Assembly: GCA_027483895.1 (NCBI GenBank)
Contig: JAIXTP010000009.1
Span: 124,001 to 188,000 of the forward strand
Direction of reading: 5' to 3'
Length of the DNA stretch: 64,000 bases
Source of the DNA: Hyphomicrobiales bacterium
GTDB lineage: Bacteria; Pseudomonadota; Alphaproteobacteria; Rhizobiales; Beijerinckiaceae
The notes beneath the pieces are model-generated. The model was given only the letters and a program-made list of their open reading frames with translations, was not told the origin of the DNA and made no database searches. A program made the position numbers and the translations under genes. Of this stretch, positions 33,303 to 46,548 are shown piece by piece (position 1 is the first letter of the stretch; every line of letters begins with the position of its first letter).

Positions 33303-34496
33303 TCACGCGGCGGGAGCGTCCGGACGCCAGCCGTAGATCCAGGAATAACGATCCGTGAGCGCCGCCCCGGTCCGGCGGATCACGACGTCGCGCGCGGCCG
33401 AAAGCGGGAAGCCGAGATGATAGGTCCGGCCGTTCGAGCGGGCGGCTTCCTGCACGCGCGCGGCGCGCGGCTTCCGGAGCGCTTCATAGCGCGCGAGCGC
33501 AGCGGGAACGTCGCTCGCGCCGTCGAGAAGCGACGCGAGCACGGCCGCATCTTCGATCGCCAAGGCGCCGCCCTGCGCGAGAAACGGAAGCACGGGGTGA
33601 GCGGCATCGCCGAGCAGCGTCGTCCGGCCGCGGCTCCAGCGGCTCCGGGCCGAGCGGTCGAACAGCGACCAGACGAGCCATGAATCGACCTGATCGAGCA
33701 ATGCGCGGACAGGCTCGGGCCAGTCGCGGAATCGATGACGGCAGACGCCCGCATCGCCCTGCCGCGACCAGCCGCGCTCCGCGATCGGGTTCTCGGTCAC
33801 GGCGACGATGTTGATGCGTGCGCCGTTCCGGATCGGGTAATGCACGAGATGCGCGCCCGGGCCGAGCCAAAGCCCGGTTTCGTCCTGCGCGATCGCGGGC
33901 GGCGTCCGTGACGCCTCGATCGTGCCGCGCCAAGCGACATGGCCGCGGAAAACGGGTTCGCTCGAATCGCCGGTAAGCCGCGCCGCCTTCGACCAGACGC
34001 CGTCGGCGCCGATCAGCGCGCGGCCCGTGAAGGTCTCCGCCCCGGACATACCCTCCGCCGTCACCGCGACGTCGGCCTCGTTCCGATCGATCGAGCGGAT
34101 GCTGCGGCCGAAATGAAGGCGTATCCGCGCGGTGGATCGCACGGCATCGAGAAGCAGCATCTGCAGATCGGCGCGATGAATGACGTAATAGGGCGCGCCG
34201 TAGCGCTCCCTCATCGTCTCGCCGAGCGGCGAGGCCGCGAGCAGCGCGCCCGTCCTTCCGCTGCGCACCGCAAGCCGCGCGGGCTCGCCCGCCGCCCGCG
34301 ACAGGGCGCGGCCGAGGCCGAGATCGATCAGGATGCGAGAGGCGTTGGGAGAGAGCTGAATTCCGGCGCCCGCCTCTTCGAGCGCCGTCCGCTTTTCCAG
34401 AAGCGTGACGTCGATGCCCCGCCGCGCCAGAGCGAGCGCGAGGGTCAGGCCGCCGATGCCTGCGCCGACGATGAGGACGGGTGATGACTCGGGCAT
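33303..34496 (-). CDS. FAD-dependent monooxygenase (salicylate hydroxylase-like)
   Basis: 397 aa class A flavoprotein hydroxylase. N-terminal Rossmann motif VLIVGAGIGGLTLALALARRG, the DG segment ALIGADGVWS, and the GD motif TTLLGDAAHPVLPFLAQGGALAIED. It would hydroxylate an aromatic or similar ring using NAD(P)H and O2; the substrate is not evident. It is the chromosomal gene next to the prophage and runs toward the tRNA-Leu remnant. Confidence 0.85.
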   Translation of the reverse strand: MPESSPVLIVGAGIGGLTLALALARRGIDVTLLEKRTALEEAGAGIQLSPNASRILIDLGLGRALSRAAGEPARLAVRSGRTGALLAASPLGETMRERYGAPYYVIHRADLQMLLLDAVRSTARIRLHFGRSIRSIDRNEADVAVTAEGMSGAETFTGRALIGADGVWSKAARLTGDSSEPVFRGHVAWRGTIEASRTPPAIAQDETGLWLGPGAHLVHYPIRNGARINIVAVTENPIAERGWSRQGDAGVCRHRFRDWPEPVRALLDQVDSWLVWSLFDRSARSRWSRGRTTLLGDAAHPVLPFLAQGGALAIEDAAVLASLLDGASDVPAALARYEALRKPRAARVQEAARSNGRTYHLGFPLSAARDVVIRRTGAALTDRYSWIYGWRPDAPAA

Positions 34497-34506
34497 GGCC
34501 CGAGAC

Positions 34507-34752
34507 TTACGCCGCCGCGGGCTCGGTGAACAGGCAGTCCGCGGGCTCGCACATGGCCTTCAGGCTCGGCTCGTATTTGTACAGAGTCGAGCAATAGGGG
34601 CAGACCGCCTCCGAGTCGGAGCCGAGGTCGATGAAGATGTGCGGATGGTCGAAGGGCGGGCTCGCGCCCACGCACATGAATTCCTTTGCGTGAATGCGGA
34701 TCACCGCGACGCCGGAATCGTTCTTGAAGTGCGGGACGGCATGATCGGCCAT
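34507..34752 (-). CDS. Zinc-finger protein related to complex I subunit NDUFS6
   Basis: 81 aa from the ATG at 34752. Pattern EFMCVGASPPFDHPHIFIDLG ... AVCPYCSTLYKY gives the Cys/His zinc ligands of the zf-CHCC family. Such short proteins are conserved in alphaproteobacteria, where the homologue is a small accessory subunit of respiratory complex I. Separated from the downstream monooxygenase by only 10 nt. Confidence 0.82.
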   Translation of the reverse strand: MADHAVPHFKNDSGVAVIRIHAKEFMCVGASPPFDHPHIFIDLGSDSEAVCPYCSTLYKYEPSLKAMCEPADCLFTEPAAA

Positions 34753-34852
34753 GGCCGGCGAGCTCCGTATGCTTCGACGGGCGGCACCATAATGACTCGC
34801 CTCCCGCCGCGCCACCCCTCCGTCGTACGATGCGGGCGGGGCGCGTCGCGTC

Positions 34853-36196
34853 TTACGATCCGGCGACGAAGTCGAAGACGAGCTTCGCGTTCAGCGCCAC
34901 GATCAGTGCCGCGATCCCCAAGGCGAAACCCGTCAGCCAGCGGGGCGCGACCAGTGGGCCGAGCTTCGTCCGGGACGCGGTGAACATCACCAGCGGCACG
35001 ACCGCGAAGGGGAGTTGCAGGCTCAGCACGACCTGCGACAGCACGAGCAGCTTAGCCGTGCCGCTTTCGCCGTAAGCGAGGGTGACGCCCGCCGCCGGCA
35101 CGATGGCGACGAGCCGGGTGACCATTCTCCGCATCCAGGGCTTCATACGGAAGGCGATGAAGCCTTCCATCACGATCTGGCCCGCAAGCGTCGCGGTAAC
35201 GGTCGAATTGAGCCCGCAGCCGATGAGCGCGACGGCGAACAGGGCAGGGGCCGCGGTCGCCCCGAGAATCGGGGCGAGCAGCGCATGAGCCTCGCCGAGT
35301 TCGGCGATGTCCGTTCGGCCGGTTCCGTGGAAGGCCGCCGCGGCGAGGATCAGGATCGACGCGTTGACGAGCAGCGCGAGCATCAGGGCGACGGTGGAGT
35401 CGATCGTCGCGAAGGCGAGGCTCTGGCGCTTTTCGGCCGGATGCTCGCCGATGGCCCGCGTCTGCACGATCCCCGAATGCAGATAGAGATTATGAGGCAT
35501 CACCGTCGCCCCCAGGATGCCGAGGGCGAGATAGAGCATGTCCGGATCGGTCACGATCCGCGTCGTCGGCGCGAAGCCGCGGAGCACGGCGCCCCAATCG
35601 GGATCCGCCAGCGCGATCTGCGCGGCGAAGCATCCGGCGATGATCGCCAGCACGCCGATCACGAAGGCTTCCACCGCCCTGAAGCCGAGCCGTTGAAGGG
35701 CGAGAATGAGAAACACGTCGAGCGAGGTCAGCAGCACGCCGAATTCGAGCGGCAGGCCGAACAGCAGGTTGAGCCCGACCGCCGTTCCGATCACCTCGGC
35801 CACGTCGGTCGCGACGATCGCGATCTCCGCCATGATCCAGAGGAACCACGCGACCGGCGCGGGGTAGGCGTCGCGGCAGGCCTGCGCGAGATCCCGACCC
35901 GATCCGATCGCGAGCCGCGCGGCCAGGGATTGCAGGACGATCGCCATGACGTTGGAGACGAGCGCGACCGTGAGGAGCGCGTAGCCGAAGCGCGAGCCGC
36001 CCGCGAGGGAGGTCGCCCAATTGCCCGGATCCATATAGCCGACGGCGACGAGATAGCCCGGCCCGATGAAGGCGACGGCCCGCCGCCAGACGGGCCAAGC
36101 GTTCCGGACCTCGACCGAAGCGTGGACGTCCGACAAGGACGCCTCTCCGCGCGTCCGGCGCCATCCCGTTTCTGTCGATCCGGATCGTTCGAGCAT
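34853..36196 (-). CDS. mntH: Nramp divalent metal (Mn2+/Fe2+) transporter MntH
   Basis: 447 aa with about 11 hydrophobic segments. The signature [17 protein letters not shown] (TM1 metal site, DPGN) and MPHNLYLHS (TM6, MPH) are both present. It imports Mn2+ with protons. The gene has a perfect palindrome ~40 nt upstream that resembles a Mur box, so manganese repression is likely. Confidence 0.93.
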   Translation of the reverse strand: MLERSGSTETGWRRTRGEASLSDVHASVEVRNAWPVWRRAVAFIGPGYLVAVGYMDPGNWATSLAGGSRFGYALLTVALVSNVMAIVLQSLAARLAIGSGRDLAQACRDAYPAPVAWFLWIMAEIAIVATDVAEVIGTAVGLNLLFGLPLEFGVLLTSLDVFLILALQRLGFRAVEAFVIGVLAIIAGCFAAQIALADPDWGAVLRGFAPTTRIVTDPDMLYLALGILGATVMPHNLYLHSGIVQTRAIGEHPAEKRQSLAFATIDSTVALMLALLVNASILILAAAAFHGTGRTDIAELGEAHALLAPILGATAAPALFAVALIGCGLNSTVTATLAGQIVMEGFIAFRMKPWMRRMVTRLVAIVPAAGVTLAYGESGTAKLLVLSQVVLSLQLPFAVVPLVMFTASRTKLGPLVAPRWLTGFALGIAALIVALNAKLVFDFVAGS

Positions 36197-36237
36197 CGGG
36201 GGTACTCCTGAATGCAGGATACGCCCGGGCGTCTGTT

Positions 36238-36254
36238 TTGCAAATCATTTGCAA
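36238..36254. promoter_or_regulatory. Mur-box-like 17-bp palindrome upstream of mntH
   Basis: TTGCAAAT C ATTTGCAA is a perfect 8+1+8 inverted repeat in AT-rich sequence within a GC-rich region, 42-58 bp before the mntH start. Alphaproteobacteria control mntH with the Fur-family regulator Mur, whose known sites are TGCAAAT/ATTTGCA-type palindromes. The regulator itself is not in the window. Confidence 0.75.
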
Positions 36255-36362
36255 CTGCATTTCGTGAACGAAGCGCGGCAATAGGCCGTTAAGGCTCACG
36301 GCGTTATCTGGGCAGCGGGGCGGTTTACGGACCGGCCTGTTTTTCGAGAGCGATTTTCAAAG

Positions 36363-37598
36363 ATGCGCATTCTTTTCGTTCATCAGAACTTCCCCGGTCA
36401 GTGGGTCCATCTGGCCAAGCACTACGCCGCCTCTCCCGAGAACGAGGTCGTCGCGCTGCGTCATTCGGCCAACCGCCGGCCGGATTTCGTCCGCACGATC
36501 GATTACGACTTCGCGGAACGACCGCCGCAGGCCCTCTACCCGCTCGGCGACCATTTCTCGTTGCGCACCGGGCGCGCGGCGGCCGTCGCCGACGCCGCCT
36601 TCAAGCTGAAGCAGGAGGGTTTCGTCCCCGACGTGATCGCCGGTCATGCGGGCTGGGGCGAGACATTGTTCCTGCGCGAGGTCTTTCCCGACGCGCGCCA
36701 GCTCGTCTATGCCGAGTTCTTCTATCGGTCGCGCGGTGCGGATTCCGGCTTCGATCCGGAATTCGGGGCTCCGATCGATCATCGTACGGGCTACGGCACC
36801 ATCGCCCGGAACGCGGCCATGATCACGGCTCTGGCCTATGCCGACCGCGGCCTCGCGCCGACCGAATGGCAGCGCTCGGTCTTCGAGCCCGCGCTTCGCG
36901 AGCGCATCGAGGTCATCCATGACGGCGTCGATACGGACGTCGTGAAGCCCCAGCCGAACGCCTTCATCAAGCTCGGCAACGGGACGATCACGATGCGGCC
37001 GGGCGACGAGGTCGTCACCTTCGTGAACCGCAATCTGGAGCCCTATCGCGGCTACCACATCTTCATGCGCGCTCTGCCCAAGATCCTCGCCGAGCGCCCC
37101 AATGCACGCATCGTGATCGTCGGGGGCGACGCGGTGAGCTACGGCAGGGCGGCGCCGAAAGGGAAGACCTGGCGCAACATCTTCCTCGACGAGGTGAGGG
37201 ACCGCATCGACCTGTCGAGGATCCATTTCGTCGGCAAGATCGCCTACCCGCTCTTCCTCAACCTGCTGCAGGTCTCGGCCGCGCATGTCTATCTGACCTA
37301 CCCGTTCGTGCTTTCGTGGTCGATGATCGAGGCCATGTCCGCAGGCTGCCTCGTGATCGGATCCAAGACGGCTCCGGTGGAAGAGGTGCTGAAGGACGGC
37401 CGCAACGGCGTGCTCGTCGATTTCTTCGATCCCGACGCCGTCGCCCGCGCCGTGGTGGATGCGCTCGCCAAGCCGAAGAAGTACCGGAAGCTGCGGCAAC
37501 AGGCGCGGCTGGACGCCATCGCGAACTACGATCTCCGGACCGTCAGCATGCCCCGCCTGACCGACCTTTTCGAACGTCTCGCGGCCGGTCGGGTCTGA
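36363..37598 (+). CDS. Family 4-type glycosyltransferase
   Basis: 411 aa GT-B fold enzyme. N-terminal MRILFVHQNFPGQWVHLAKHY; C-terminal donor-binding part with VTFVNRNLEPYRGYHIFMRALP, IVGGDAVSYG, and EAMSAGCLVIGSKTAPVEEVL (the E-x7-E region). It probably transfers a sugar to a surface polysaccharide or lipid; acceptor unknown. It stands alone, transcribed away from mntH. Confidence 0.85.
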   Translation: MRILFVHQNFPGQWVHLAKHYAASPENEVVALRHSANRRPDFVRTIDYDFAERPPQALYPLGDHFSLRTGRAAAVADAAFKLKQEGFVPDVIAGHAGWGETLFLREVFPDARQLVYAEFFYRSRGADSGFDPEFGAPIDHRTGYGTIARNAAMITALAYADRGLAPTEWQRSVFEPALRERIEVIHDGVDTDVVKPQPNAFIKLGNGTITMRPGDEVVTFVNRNLEPYRGYHIFMRALPKILAERPNARIVIVGGDAVSYGRAAPKGKTWRNIFLDEVRDRIDLSRIHFVGKIAYPLFLNLLQVSAAHVYLTYPFVLSWSMIEAMSAGCLVIGSKTAPVEEVLKDGRNGVLVDFFDPDAVARAVVDALAKPKKYRKLRQQARLDAIANYDLRTVSMPRLTDLFERLAAGRV

Positions 37599-37885
37599 CA
37601 CGTCGGGTGTTGCTTTCGCGACACATCCGAAAGGCTTTGTAGATCCTTCTTCGAGCGGGCCCGCCGCCGCCGAAATCGCGCCACAAACGGCGCGCAGCGT
37701 TCCCGCGTCCAAGTTCTTGGAAATCCGTCGTTTCGGACGCCGAAACGAACGACGGATCCGGGGACTCGGAACCGGCAGCGGGTGACCCAGCGTCAAATTG
37801 CGAAGCTCGAGCCGACGTGCATCATTCCGCGGCTTCCGACGACCGTCGGAAATCCGAGAAAACCTGACGAGGAAATGACCCCGCC
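37599..37885 (+). other. Intergenic region upstream of ilvD with inverted repeats
   Basis: It holds an imperfect inverted repeat (CCGTCGTTTCG at 37725-37735 against CGAAAC...CGACGG at 37741-37755) and a perfect one (TTCCGAC 37834-37840 / GTCGGAA 37845-37851) close to the ilvD start. GACGAGGA precedes the start codon. I see no leader peptide rich in branched-chain residues. The repeats may be a terminator for the glycosyltransferase gene and an ilvD leader element. Confidence 0.4.
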
Positions 37886-39616
37886 ATGGACGCCCGCGTG
37901 ACCGACAAATCCAAACTCCCCAGCCGTCATGTCACGGAGGGCCCGGAACGGGCGCCTCATCGGTCCTATCTCTATGCGATGGGCCTGACCCGCCAGCAGA
38001 TGAGCCAGCCCTTGGTCGGCGTCGCCTCCTGCTGGAACGAGGCCGCGCCCTGCAACATCTCGCTGATGCGTCAGGCGCAGGCCGTGAAGAAGGGCGTCGC
38101 GTCCGCCGGCGGCACCCCGCGCGAATTCTGCACCATCACCGTGACCGACGGCATCGCCATGGGTCACCAGGGCATGAAGGCCTCGCTCGTCTCCCGCGAC
38201 GTGATCGCGGATTCGGTCGAACTGACCATGCGCGGCCACTGCTACGACGCTCTCGTGGGTCTCGCCGGGTGCGACAAATCGCTGCCGGGCATGATGATGG
38301 CCATGGTGCGCCTCAACGTGCCGTCGATCTTCATCTATGGCGGTTCGATCCTGCCCGGCACCTTCAAGGGCCAGCAGGTCACCGTGCAGGACGTGTTCGA
38401 GGCAGTCGGCAAGCATTCGGTCGGCGCCATGTCGACCGACGATCTCGAAGAGCTGGAGTCGAAGGCCTGCCCGTCCGCGGGCGCCTGCGGCGCGCAGTTC
38501 ACCGCCAACACCATGGCGACCGTGTCCGAGGCCATCGGCCTCGCGCTGCCTTATTCGGCCGGCGCGCCAGCGCCCTACGAGATCCGCGACCAGTTCTGCG
38601 CCACCGCGGGCGAGATGATCATGGAACTCGTCGCCAAGCAGATCCGCCCGCGCGACATCGTGACCCGCAAGGCGCTCGAAAACGCGGCGACCGTCGTGGC
38701 GGCTTCGGGCGGCTCGACCAATGCCGCTCTCCATCTGCCCGCCATCGCGCATGAATGCGGCATCGAATTCTCGCTGTTCGACGTCGCCGAGATCTTCCGC
38801 CGCACGCCCTATGTCGCGGACCTGAAGCCCGGCGGCCGCTATGTCGCCAAGGACCTGTTCGAGGTCGGCGGCATTCCGCTCCTGATGAAGACCCTGCTCG
38901 ATGCCGGCTATCTGCACGGCGACTGCATCACCGTGACGGGCCGCACGATCGCGGAGAACCTCGCTTCGGTGAAGTGGAACCCGGATCAGGACGTCGTCCG
39001 CCCCGCCACGAACCCGATCACCGCCACCGGCGGCGTCGTGGGCCTCAAGGGCAATCTCGCTCCGGAAGGCGCCATCGTGAAGGTGGCCGGCATGGCCGCC
39101 GACAAGCAGACCTTCGTCGGCCCGGCCCGCTGCTTCGACAATGAAGAAGCCTGCTTCGAAGCGGTGAAGAAGCGGACCTACAAGGAAGGCGAGGTCCTCG
39201 TGATCCGCTATGAAGGCCCGAAGGGCGGCCCCGGCATGCGCGAGATGCTCGCGACCACGGCCGCGCTCTACGGCCAAGGCATGGGCGACAAGGTCGCGCT
39301 GATCACCGACGGCCGCTTCTCCGGCGCCACCCGCGGCTTCTGCATCGGCCATGTCGGGCCCGAAGCGGCGGTCGGCGGGCCCATCGCGCTCCTGCGCGAC
39401 GGTGACGTGATCGAGATCGACGCGATCCGCGGCGTCCTTTCGGTTCGTCTCTCCGATGCCGAGCTGGCGGAGCGGCGCAAGAGCTGGCAGCCGCGCGAGA
39501 CCGATTACGGTTCGGGCGCGATCTGGAAATACTCGCAGACCGTGGGTTCGGCCCTCGGCGGTGCGGTCACGCATCCCGGTGCTGCGGGCGAAAAACACGT
39601 CTATGCCGATCTCTGA
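37886..39616 (+). CDS. ilvD: Dihydroxy-acid dehydratase IlvD
   Basis: 576 aa. Makes 2-oxo acids for valine, leucine and isoleucine. Fe-S ligand cysteines appear in NEAAPCNIS, LAGCDKSLPGM and CPSAGACGAQFTANTM; DGRFSGATRGFCIGHVGPEA is the C-terminal signature. Related sugar-acid dehydratases (Edd type) share the fold, but the motif spacing and length fit IlvD. Its 3' end overlaps the exoR start by 14 nt. Confidence 0.94.
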   Translation: MDARVTDKSKLPSRHVTEGPERAPHRSYLYAMGLTRQQMSQPLVGVASCWNEAAPCNISLMRQAQAVKKGVASAGGTPREFCTITVTDGIAMGHQGMKASLVSRDVIADSVELTMRGHCYDALVGLAGCDKSLPGMMMAMVRLNVPSIFIYGGSILPGTFKGQQVTVQDVFEAVGKHSVGAMSTDDLEELESKACPSAGACGAQFTANTMATVSEAIGLALPYSAGAPAPYEIRDQFCATAGEMIMELVAKQIRPRDIVTRKALENAATVVAASGGSTNAALHLPAIAHECGIEFSLFDVAEIFRRTPYVADLKPGGRYVAKDLFEVGGIPLLMKTLLDAGYLHGDCITVTGRTIAENLASVKWNPDQDVVRPATNPITATGGVVGLKGNLAPEGAIVKVAGMAADKQTFVGPARCFDNEEACFEAVKKRTYKEGEVLVIRYEGPKGGPGMREMLATTAALYGQGMGDKVALITDGRFSGATRGFCIGHVGPEAAVGGPIALLRDGDVIEIDAIRGVLSVRLSDAELAERRKSWQPRETDYGSGAIWKYSQTVGSALGGAVTHPGAAGEKHVYADL

Positions 39617-40433
39617 TCCCATCCGTCGCGGGCTTCGCTGCGCTCGCCTCATCGCGCTCGGCGCGGGTCTTTCGACCCCCGCCGCGGCGCTCGAGGTCGT
39701 GCAGCCGTCGACGTCCGCGCCGGTGGCGATCGGCACTTCCCGGAGCGTCGGCGAAGCCTTCCGCTCCGGGATGCGGCACTACAACGAAGGCAACAAGACG
39801 GGCGCGGTCAAAGCGCTCGAATATGCGGCGGGGCAGGGCCATGCGATGGCCCGCTGGAAGCTCGGCCGCATGTATGCGGACGGCGACGGCGTGCCCGTCG
39901 ATCGCCTCCGGGCCTACGAGCACTTCTCGAAGATCGCGGACGCCTATGCGGATGAAAATCCGGAGTCGCCGAATGCGCGCTTCGTCTCCAACGCCTTCGT
40001 CGCGCTGGGCTCGTTCTATCTCGACGGGATCCGCGACACCTATGTGAAGTCCGACCCCGTCCGTGCCCGCGAAATGTTCGCCTATGCGGCGTCCTATTTC
40101 GGCGACTCCGACGCGCAGTACAACGTCGCGCGCCTCTGTCTCGAAGGCGTGGGCGGGCCGAAGGACGTGAAGCAGGCGGTCCGCTGGTTCAACCTCGCGG
40201 CGGAGAAGGGCCACGTCCAGTCACAGGCCATGCTCGGCCATCTGCTCTTCACCGGCGCGGCCGGGATGCGGCAGCGTGCGCGGGGCCTGATGTGGCTCAC
40301 GCTCGCGAAGGACTCGGCGGATCCGAGCCGGGACGAATGGATCGTCTCGCTGCATGACGAGGCGATGGCCGTGGCGGCGGACACGGACCGCATGGCGGCC
40401 TCGAGCTACCTCCAGCAGCACGCGAAGAAATAA
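39603..40433 (+). CDS. exoR: ExoR-like Sel1-repeat periplasmic regulator
   Basis: 276 aa from the ATG at 39603. An N-terminal signal (CARLIALGAGLSTPAAALE) precedes Sel1-type repeats: EYAAGQGHAMARWKLGRMYADGDG, YFGDSDAQYNVARLCLEGVGG, LAAEKGHVQSQAMLGHLLF. This is the pattern of rhizobial ExoR, which binds the ExoS sensor in the periplasm and controls exopolysaccharide, motility and invasion genes. ExoS/ChvI are not in the window. It may be co-transcribed with ilvD. Confidence 0.87.
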   Translation: MPISDPIRRGLRCARLIALGAGLSTPAAALEVVQPSTSAPVAIGTSRSVGEAFRSGMRHYNEGNKTGAVKALEYAAGQGHAMARWKLGRMYADGDGVPVDRLRAYEHFSKIADAYADENPESPNARFVSNAFVALGSFYLDGIRDTYVKSDPVRAREMFAYAASYFGDSDAQYNVARLCLEGVGGPKDVKQAVRWFNLAAEKGHVQSQAMLGHLLFTGAAGMRQRARGLMWLTLAKDSADPSRDEWIVSLHDEAMAVAADTDRMAASSYLQQHAKK

Positions 40434-40446
40434 TCCGAAGCTCTTC

Positions 40447-41229
40447 TCAGAGCGCCAGATCCACATGGATCGGCACGTGGTCGCTGGGCTTGTCCCAGCC
40501 GCGCACATGCTTCGAGACGCGGCAGTCCCTGAGCCGGTCGGTCGCCTGAGGCGAGAGCAACAGATGGTCGATGCGGATCCCGTTGTTCCGCTGCCAAGCG
40601 CCGGCCTGATAATCCCAGAACGTGTAGACCTCGCCGTCCGGATCGCAGGCGCGCAATGCGTCCGTGAAGCCGAGCGCCAGCAATTCCCTGAACTTGCCTC
40701 GGCTTTCCGGCCGGAACAGTGCATCGCCCGCCCAAGCCTCCGGGTTCTTCGCGTCGCGCGGCGTCGGGATGACGTTGTAGTCGCCGGCGAGCACCAGCGG
40801 CTCCTCGTGCTGCAGCAGGTCTCGGGCATGGTCGATCAGCCGATCCATCCAGCCGAGCTTGTAGGGGAATTTCTCGGTGCCCAGCGGATTGCCGTTGGGG
40901 AGATAGATCGAGGCCACGCGTACGGCGCCTTCGGGCGTCGAGATGACGGCTTCGATATAGCGGGACTGCAGGTCCGCCTCGTCGCCCGGCAGGCCGCGGA
41001 TCACCTCGTCCATCCGGTGCTTCGAGAGAATGGCGACGCCGTTGAAGGTCTTCTGGCCGTGCACGGCGACATTGTAGCCCGCCGCTTCGATCTCCAGCGC
41101 CGGAAAGGCCTCGTCGACGCATTTGATCTCCTGCAGGCAGACGACGTCCGGCGCGGCTTCCTTCAGCCAGGCGACGAGATGTTCGATCCGCTGTTTGACG
41201 GAGTTCACGTTCCAGGTGGCGATGCGCAT
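40447..41229 (-). CDS. xthA: Exodeoxyribonuclease III
   Basis: 260 aa EEP-family nuclease: MRIATWNVNSVKQR, VVCLQEIKCVD (metal Glu), LAGDYNVIPTPRD, GIRIDHLLLSP and SDHVPIHVDL (catalytic Asp-His). AP endonuclease and 3' exonuclease in base-excision repair. Convergent with exoR, stops 14 nt apart. Confidence 0.94.
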   Translation of the reverse strand: MRIATWNVNSVKQRIEHLVAWLKEAAPDVVCLQEIKCVDEAFPALEIEAAGYNVAVHGQKTFNGVAILSKHRMDEVIRGLPGDEADLQSRYIEAVISTPEGAVRVASIYLPNGNPLGTEKFPYKLGWMDRLIDHARDLLQHEEPLVLAGDYNVIPTPRDAKNPEAWAGDALFRPESRGKFRELLALGFTDALRACDPDGEVYTFWDYQAGAWQRNNGIRIDHLLLSPQATDRLRDCRVSKHVRGWDKPSDHVPIHVDLAL

Positions 41230-41364
41230 GGGCGATTCCTCGGCTTCGCGGCGACCCTAGCGGCTTTCCCGCCGCGGTCGAGGGCCTTCTCGGAGGCGCT
41301 GCTTCCTTGACAGGCCGACGGCCGACGCGCACCTCCTCGGCCGAAAGCCGCCGGATCCCCGTTC

Positions 41365-41922
41365 ATGCCCGCTCCCGTCCTCATCGAAGGTCACGCGATC
41401 GTTTCGGACGACGACCGCATCGCCGACGCCGAAGGGCGGATGCCGCGCGTCCTGATGAACGATGCGGATTGGCGGCATTTCCAGATGCGGCTCGATGCGG
41501 CGACCATCACCGCGCTGGGCCGCAAGGGGCATGAGGCGCATGCCAATCCCAAGGGCCGCACGCGGCTCGTCGTCTCGTCCTCCGCCGCGGGGCTCGAACG
41601 ACGTGCGGATGCATGGTGGTGGAATCCCGCCGCCGTGCCGTGGTCCGACGTCGCCCGCCGGCTTCTGCCCGAGGGCGGGCGCGTGGCGGTGCCGGGCGGC
41701 ACCGACGTCTTCGATCTCTTTCTCGGGATCGGCTACGACGAATTCCATCTGACGCGCGTCATCGGCGCGGAAGTCGGGCCGGGTGCGCCGGTGTTCCGCG
41801 CCTGCGATGACGGGATCGCGCCCGAGGCCTTGCTGGAGAAGGCCGGGTTGAGGCTCGCCGATCAACGCGTGCTCGATCCCGTCGGGCCCGTGATCCTCTC
41901 CGTCTGGTCTCGCTCGGTCTGA
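41365..41922 (+). CDS. Dihydrofolate reductase/RibD C-terminal-like reductase
   Basis: 185 aa. A strand-rich Rossmann-like protein with VLIEGHAIVSDDDRIAD, ARRLLPEGGRVAVPGGTDVFDLFLGIGYDEFHLTRV and GPGAPVFRA, the pattern of the RibD_C/DHFR-like superfamily (the GGTxxF nucleotide-binding loop). Probably an NADPH-dependent reductase; substrate unknown. Confidence 0.62.
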   Translation: MPAPVLIEGHAIVSDDDRIADAEGRMPRVLMNDADWRHFQMRLDAATITALGRKGHEAHANPKGRTRLVVSSSAAGLERRADAWWWNPAAVPWSDVARRLLPEGGRVAVPGGTDVFDLFLGIGYDEFHLTRVIGAEVGPGAPVFRACDDGIAPEALLEKAGLRLADQRVLDPVGPVILSVWSRSV

Positions 41923-44861
<2,939 letters not shown>

Positions 44862-44892
44862 GCGGCGCCCGACCTTGGCTTAACCGGACACC

Positions 44893-46452
44893 ATGACCGA
44901 GCATCATCACGACAAGATCCTCATCGTCGATTTCGGCAGCCAGGTGACGCAGCTCATCGCGCGCCGCGTCCGCGAAGAGGGGGTCTATTCCGAGATCGTC
45001 CCGTTCCAGTCGGCCGAAAAGGCCTTCCTCGAAATGCGGCCGAAGGGCGTGATCCTGTCCGGTGGTCCCGCCTCGGTCACGGAACAGCACACGCCGCGCG
45101 CGCCGCAGGCGGTGTTCGATGCGGGCGTTCCGGTGCTCGGCATCTGCTACGGCGAGCAGACCATGTGCGCCCAGCTCGGCGGCACCGTCGAGGCCGGCCA
45201 CCACCGCGAATTCGGCCGCGCAGAGGTCGAGGTCAAGGCGGAGAGCGCGCTCTTCGACGGCGTGTGGCAGAAGGGTCAGCGCTATCCCGTATGGATGAGC
45301 CACGGCGACCGCGTGACGAAACTTCCCGAAGGCTTCGCGGTCATCGCCACCTCCGAGAACGCCCCCTTCGCGGCGGTCGCGAATGAGGCGAAGCGCTATT
45401 ACGGCGTCCAGTTCCACCCCGAAGTCGTGCACACGCCGCACGGCGCGGGCCTGCTGCGCAACTTCGTGCGCAAGATCGCGGGCTGCACCGGCGATTGGTC
45501 GATGAAGGCCTTCCGCGAGGAGGCGATCGAGCGCATCCGCGCCCAGGTCGGCAAGGGCCGTGTGATCTGCGGACTGTCCGGCGGCGTGGATTCCGCGGTC
45601 GCCGCGGTGCTGATCCACGAGGCCATCGGCGACCAGCTCACCTGCGTCTTCGTCGATCACGGCCTGCTGCGGCTCGGCGAGGCGAAGAAGGTCGTGGCGC
45701 TGTTCAAGGACAGCTACAACATCCCGCTCGTCCATGTGGATGCGGAAGAGACCTTCCTCTCGGCGCTCGCGGGCGTCGAGGATCCGGAGGTCAAGCGCAA
45801 GACCATCGGCAAGCTCTTCATCGACGTGTTCGAGGAAGAGGCGCACCGGGTCGGCGGCGCGGACTTCCTCGCGCAGGGTACGCTTTATCCGGACGTGATC
45901 GAGAGCGTCTCCTTCACCGGCGGCCCCTCCGTCACCATCAAGTCGCACCACAATGTCGGCGGCCTGCCCGAGCGCATGAAGATGAAGCTCGTCGAGCCGC
46001 TGCGCGAACTCTTCAAGGACGAGGTGCGCGCGCTCGGCCGCGAACTCGGCCTGCCGGAAGCCTTCGTCGGCCGCCATCCTTTCCCCGGCCCCGGCCTCGC
46101 GATCCGCATCCCCGGCGCGGTCACGAAGGAGAAGTGCGACATTCTCCGCCTCGCCGACGAGATCTATCTCGAGGAGATCCGCCGCGCGGGCCTCTACGAC
46201 GACATCTGGCAGGCCTTCGCCGTGCTGCTCCCCGTCCGCACCGTGGGCGTGATGGGCGACGGGCGCACCTACGACCATGTCTGCGCCCTGCGCGCGGTGA
46301 CCTCGGTCGACGGCATGACGGCGGATTTCTACCCCTTCGACATGGCCTTCCTCGGCCGCGCCGCGACCCGCATCATCAACGAGGTCCGCGGCATCAACCG
46401 GGTCGTCTACGACGTGACGTCGAAGCCCCCCGGCACGATCGAGTGGGAATGA
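44893..46452 (+). CDS. guaA: GMP synthase (glutamine-hydrolysing)
   Basis: 519 aa. N-terminal class I glutamine amidotransferase with [10 protein letters not shown] (nucleophile Cys) and [12 protein letters not shown] (His/Glu). The ATP-pyrophosphatase domain has [13 protein letters not shown], and the dimerisation domain ends in PPGTIEWE. Completes IMP to GMP with guaB two genes upstream. Confidence 0.97.
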   Translation: MTEHHHDKILIVDFGSQVTQLIARRVREEGVYSEIVPFQSAEKAFLEMRPKGVILSGGPASVTEQHTPRAPQAVFDAGVPVLGICYGEQTMCAQLGGTVEAGHHREFGRAEVEVKAESALFDGVWQKGQRYPVWMSHGDRVTKLPEGFAVIATSENAPFAAVANEAKRYYGVQFHPEVVHTPHGAGLLRNFVRKIAGCTGDWSMKAFREEAIERIRAQVGKGRVICGLSGGVDSAVAAVLIHEAIGDQLTCVFVDHGLLRLGEAKKVVALFKDSYNIPLVHVDAEETFLSALAGVEDPEVKRKTIGKLFIDVFEEEAHRVGGADFLAQGTLYPDVIESVSFTGGPSVTIKSHHNVGGLPERMKMKLVEPLRELFKDEVRALGRELGLPEAFVGRHPFPGPGLAIRIPGAVTKEKCDILRLADEIYLEEIRRAGLYDDIWQAFAVLLPVRTVGVMGDGRTYDHVCALRAVTSVDGMTADFYPFDMAFLGRAATRIINEVRGINRVVYDVTSKPPGTIEWE

Positions 46453-46548
46453 CGCTTCCGCCCCGGGGCGTTGGCCCCGACGCGCGGGCGTGCTAATCCG
46501 CGCCTTCAGTCCGGGCCCGCGCCCGCCACAGCGAGATTCCGACGGCCC

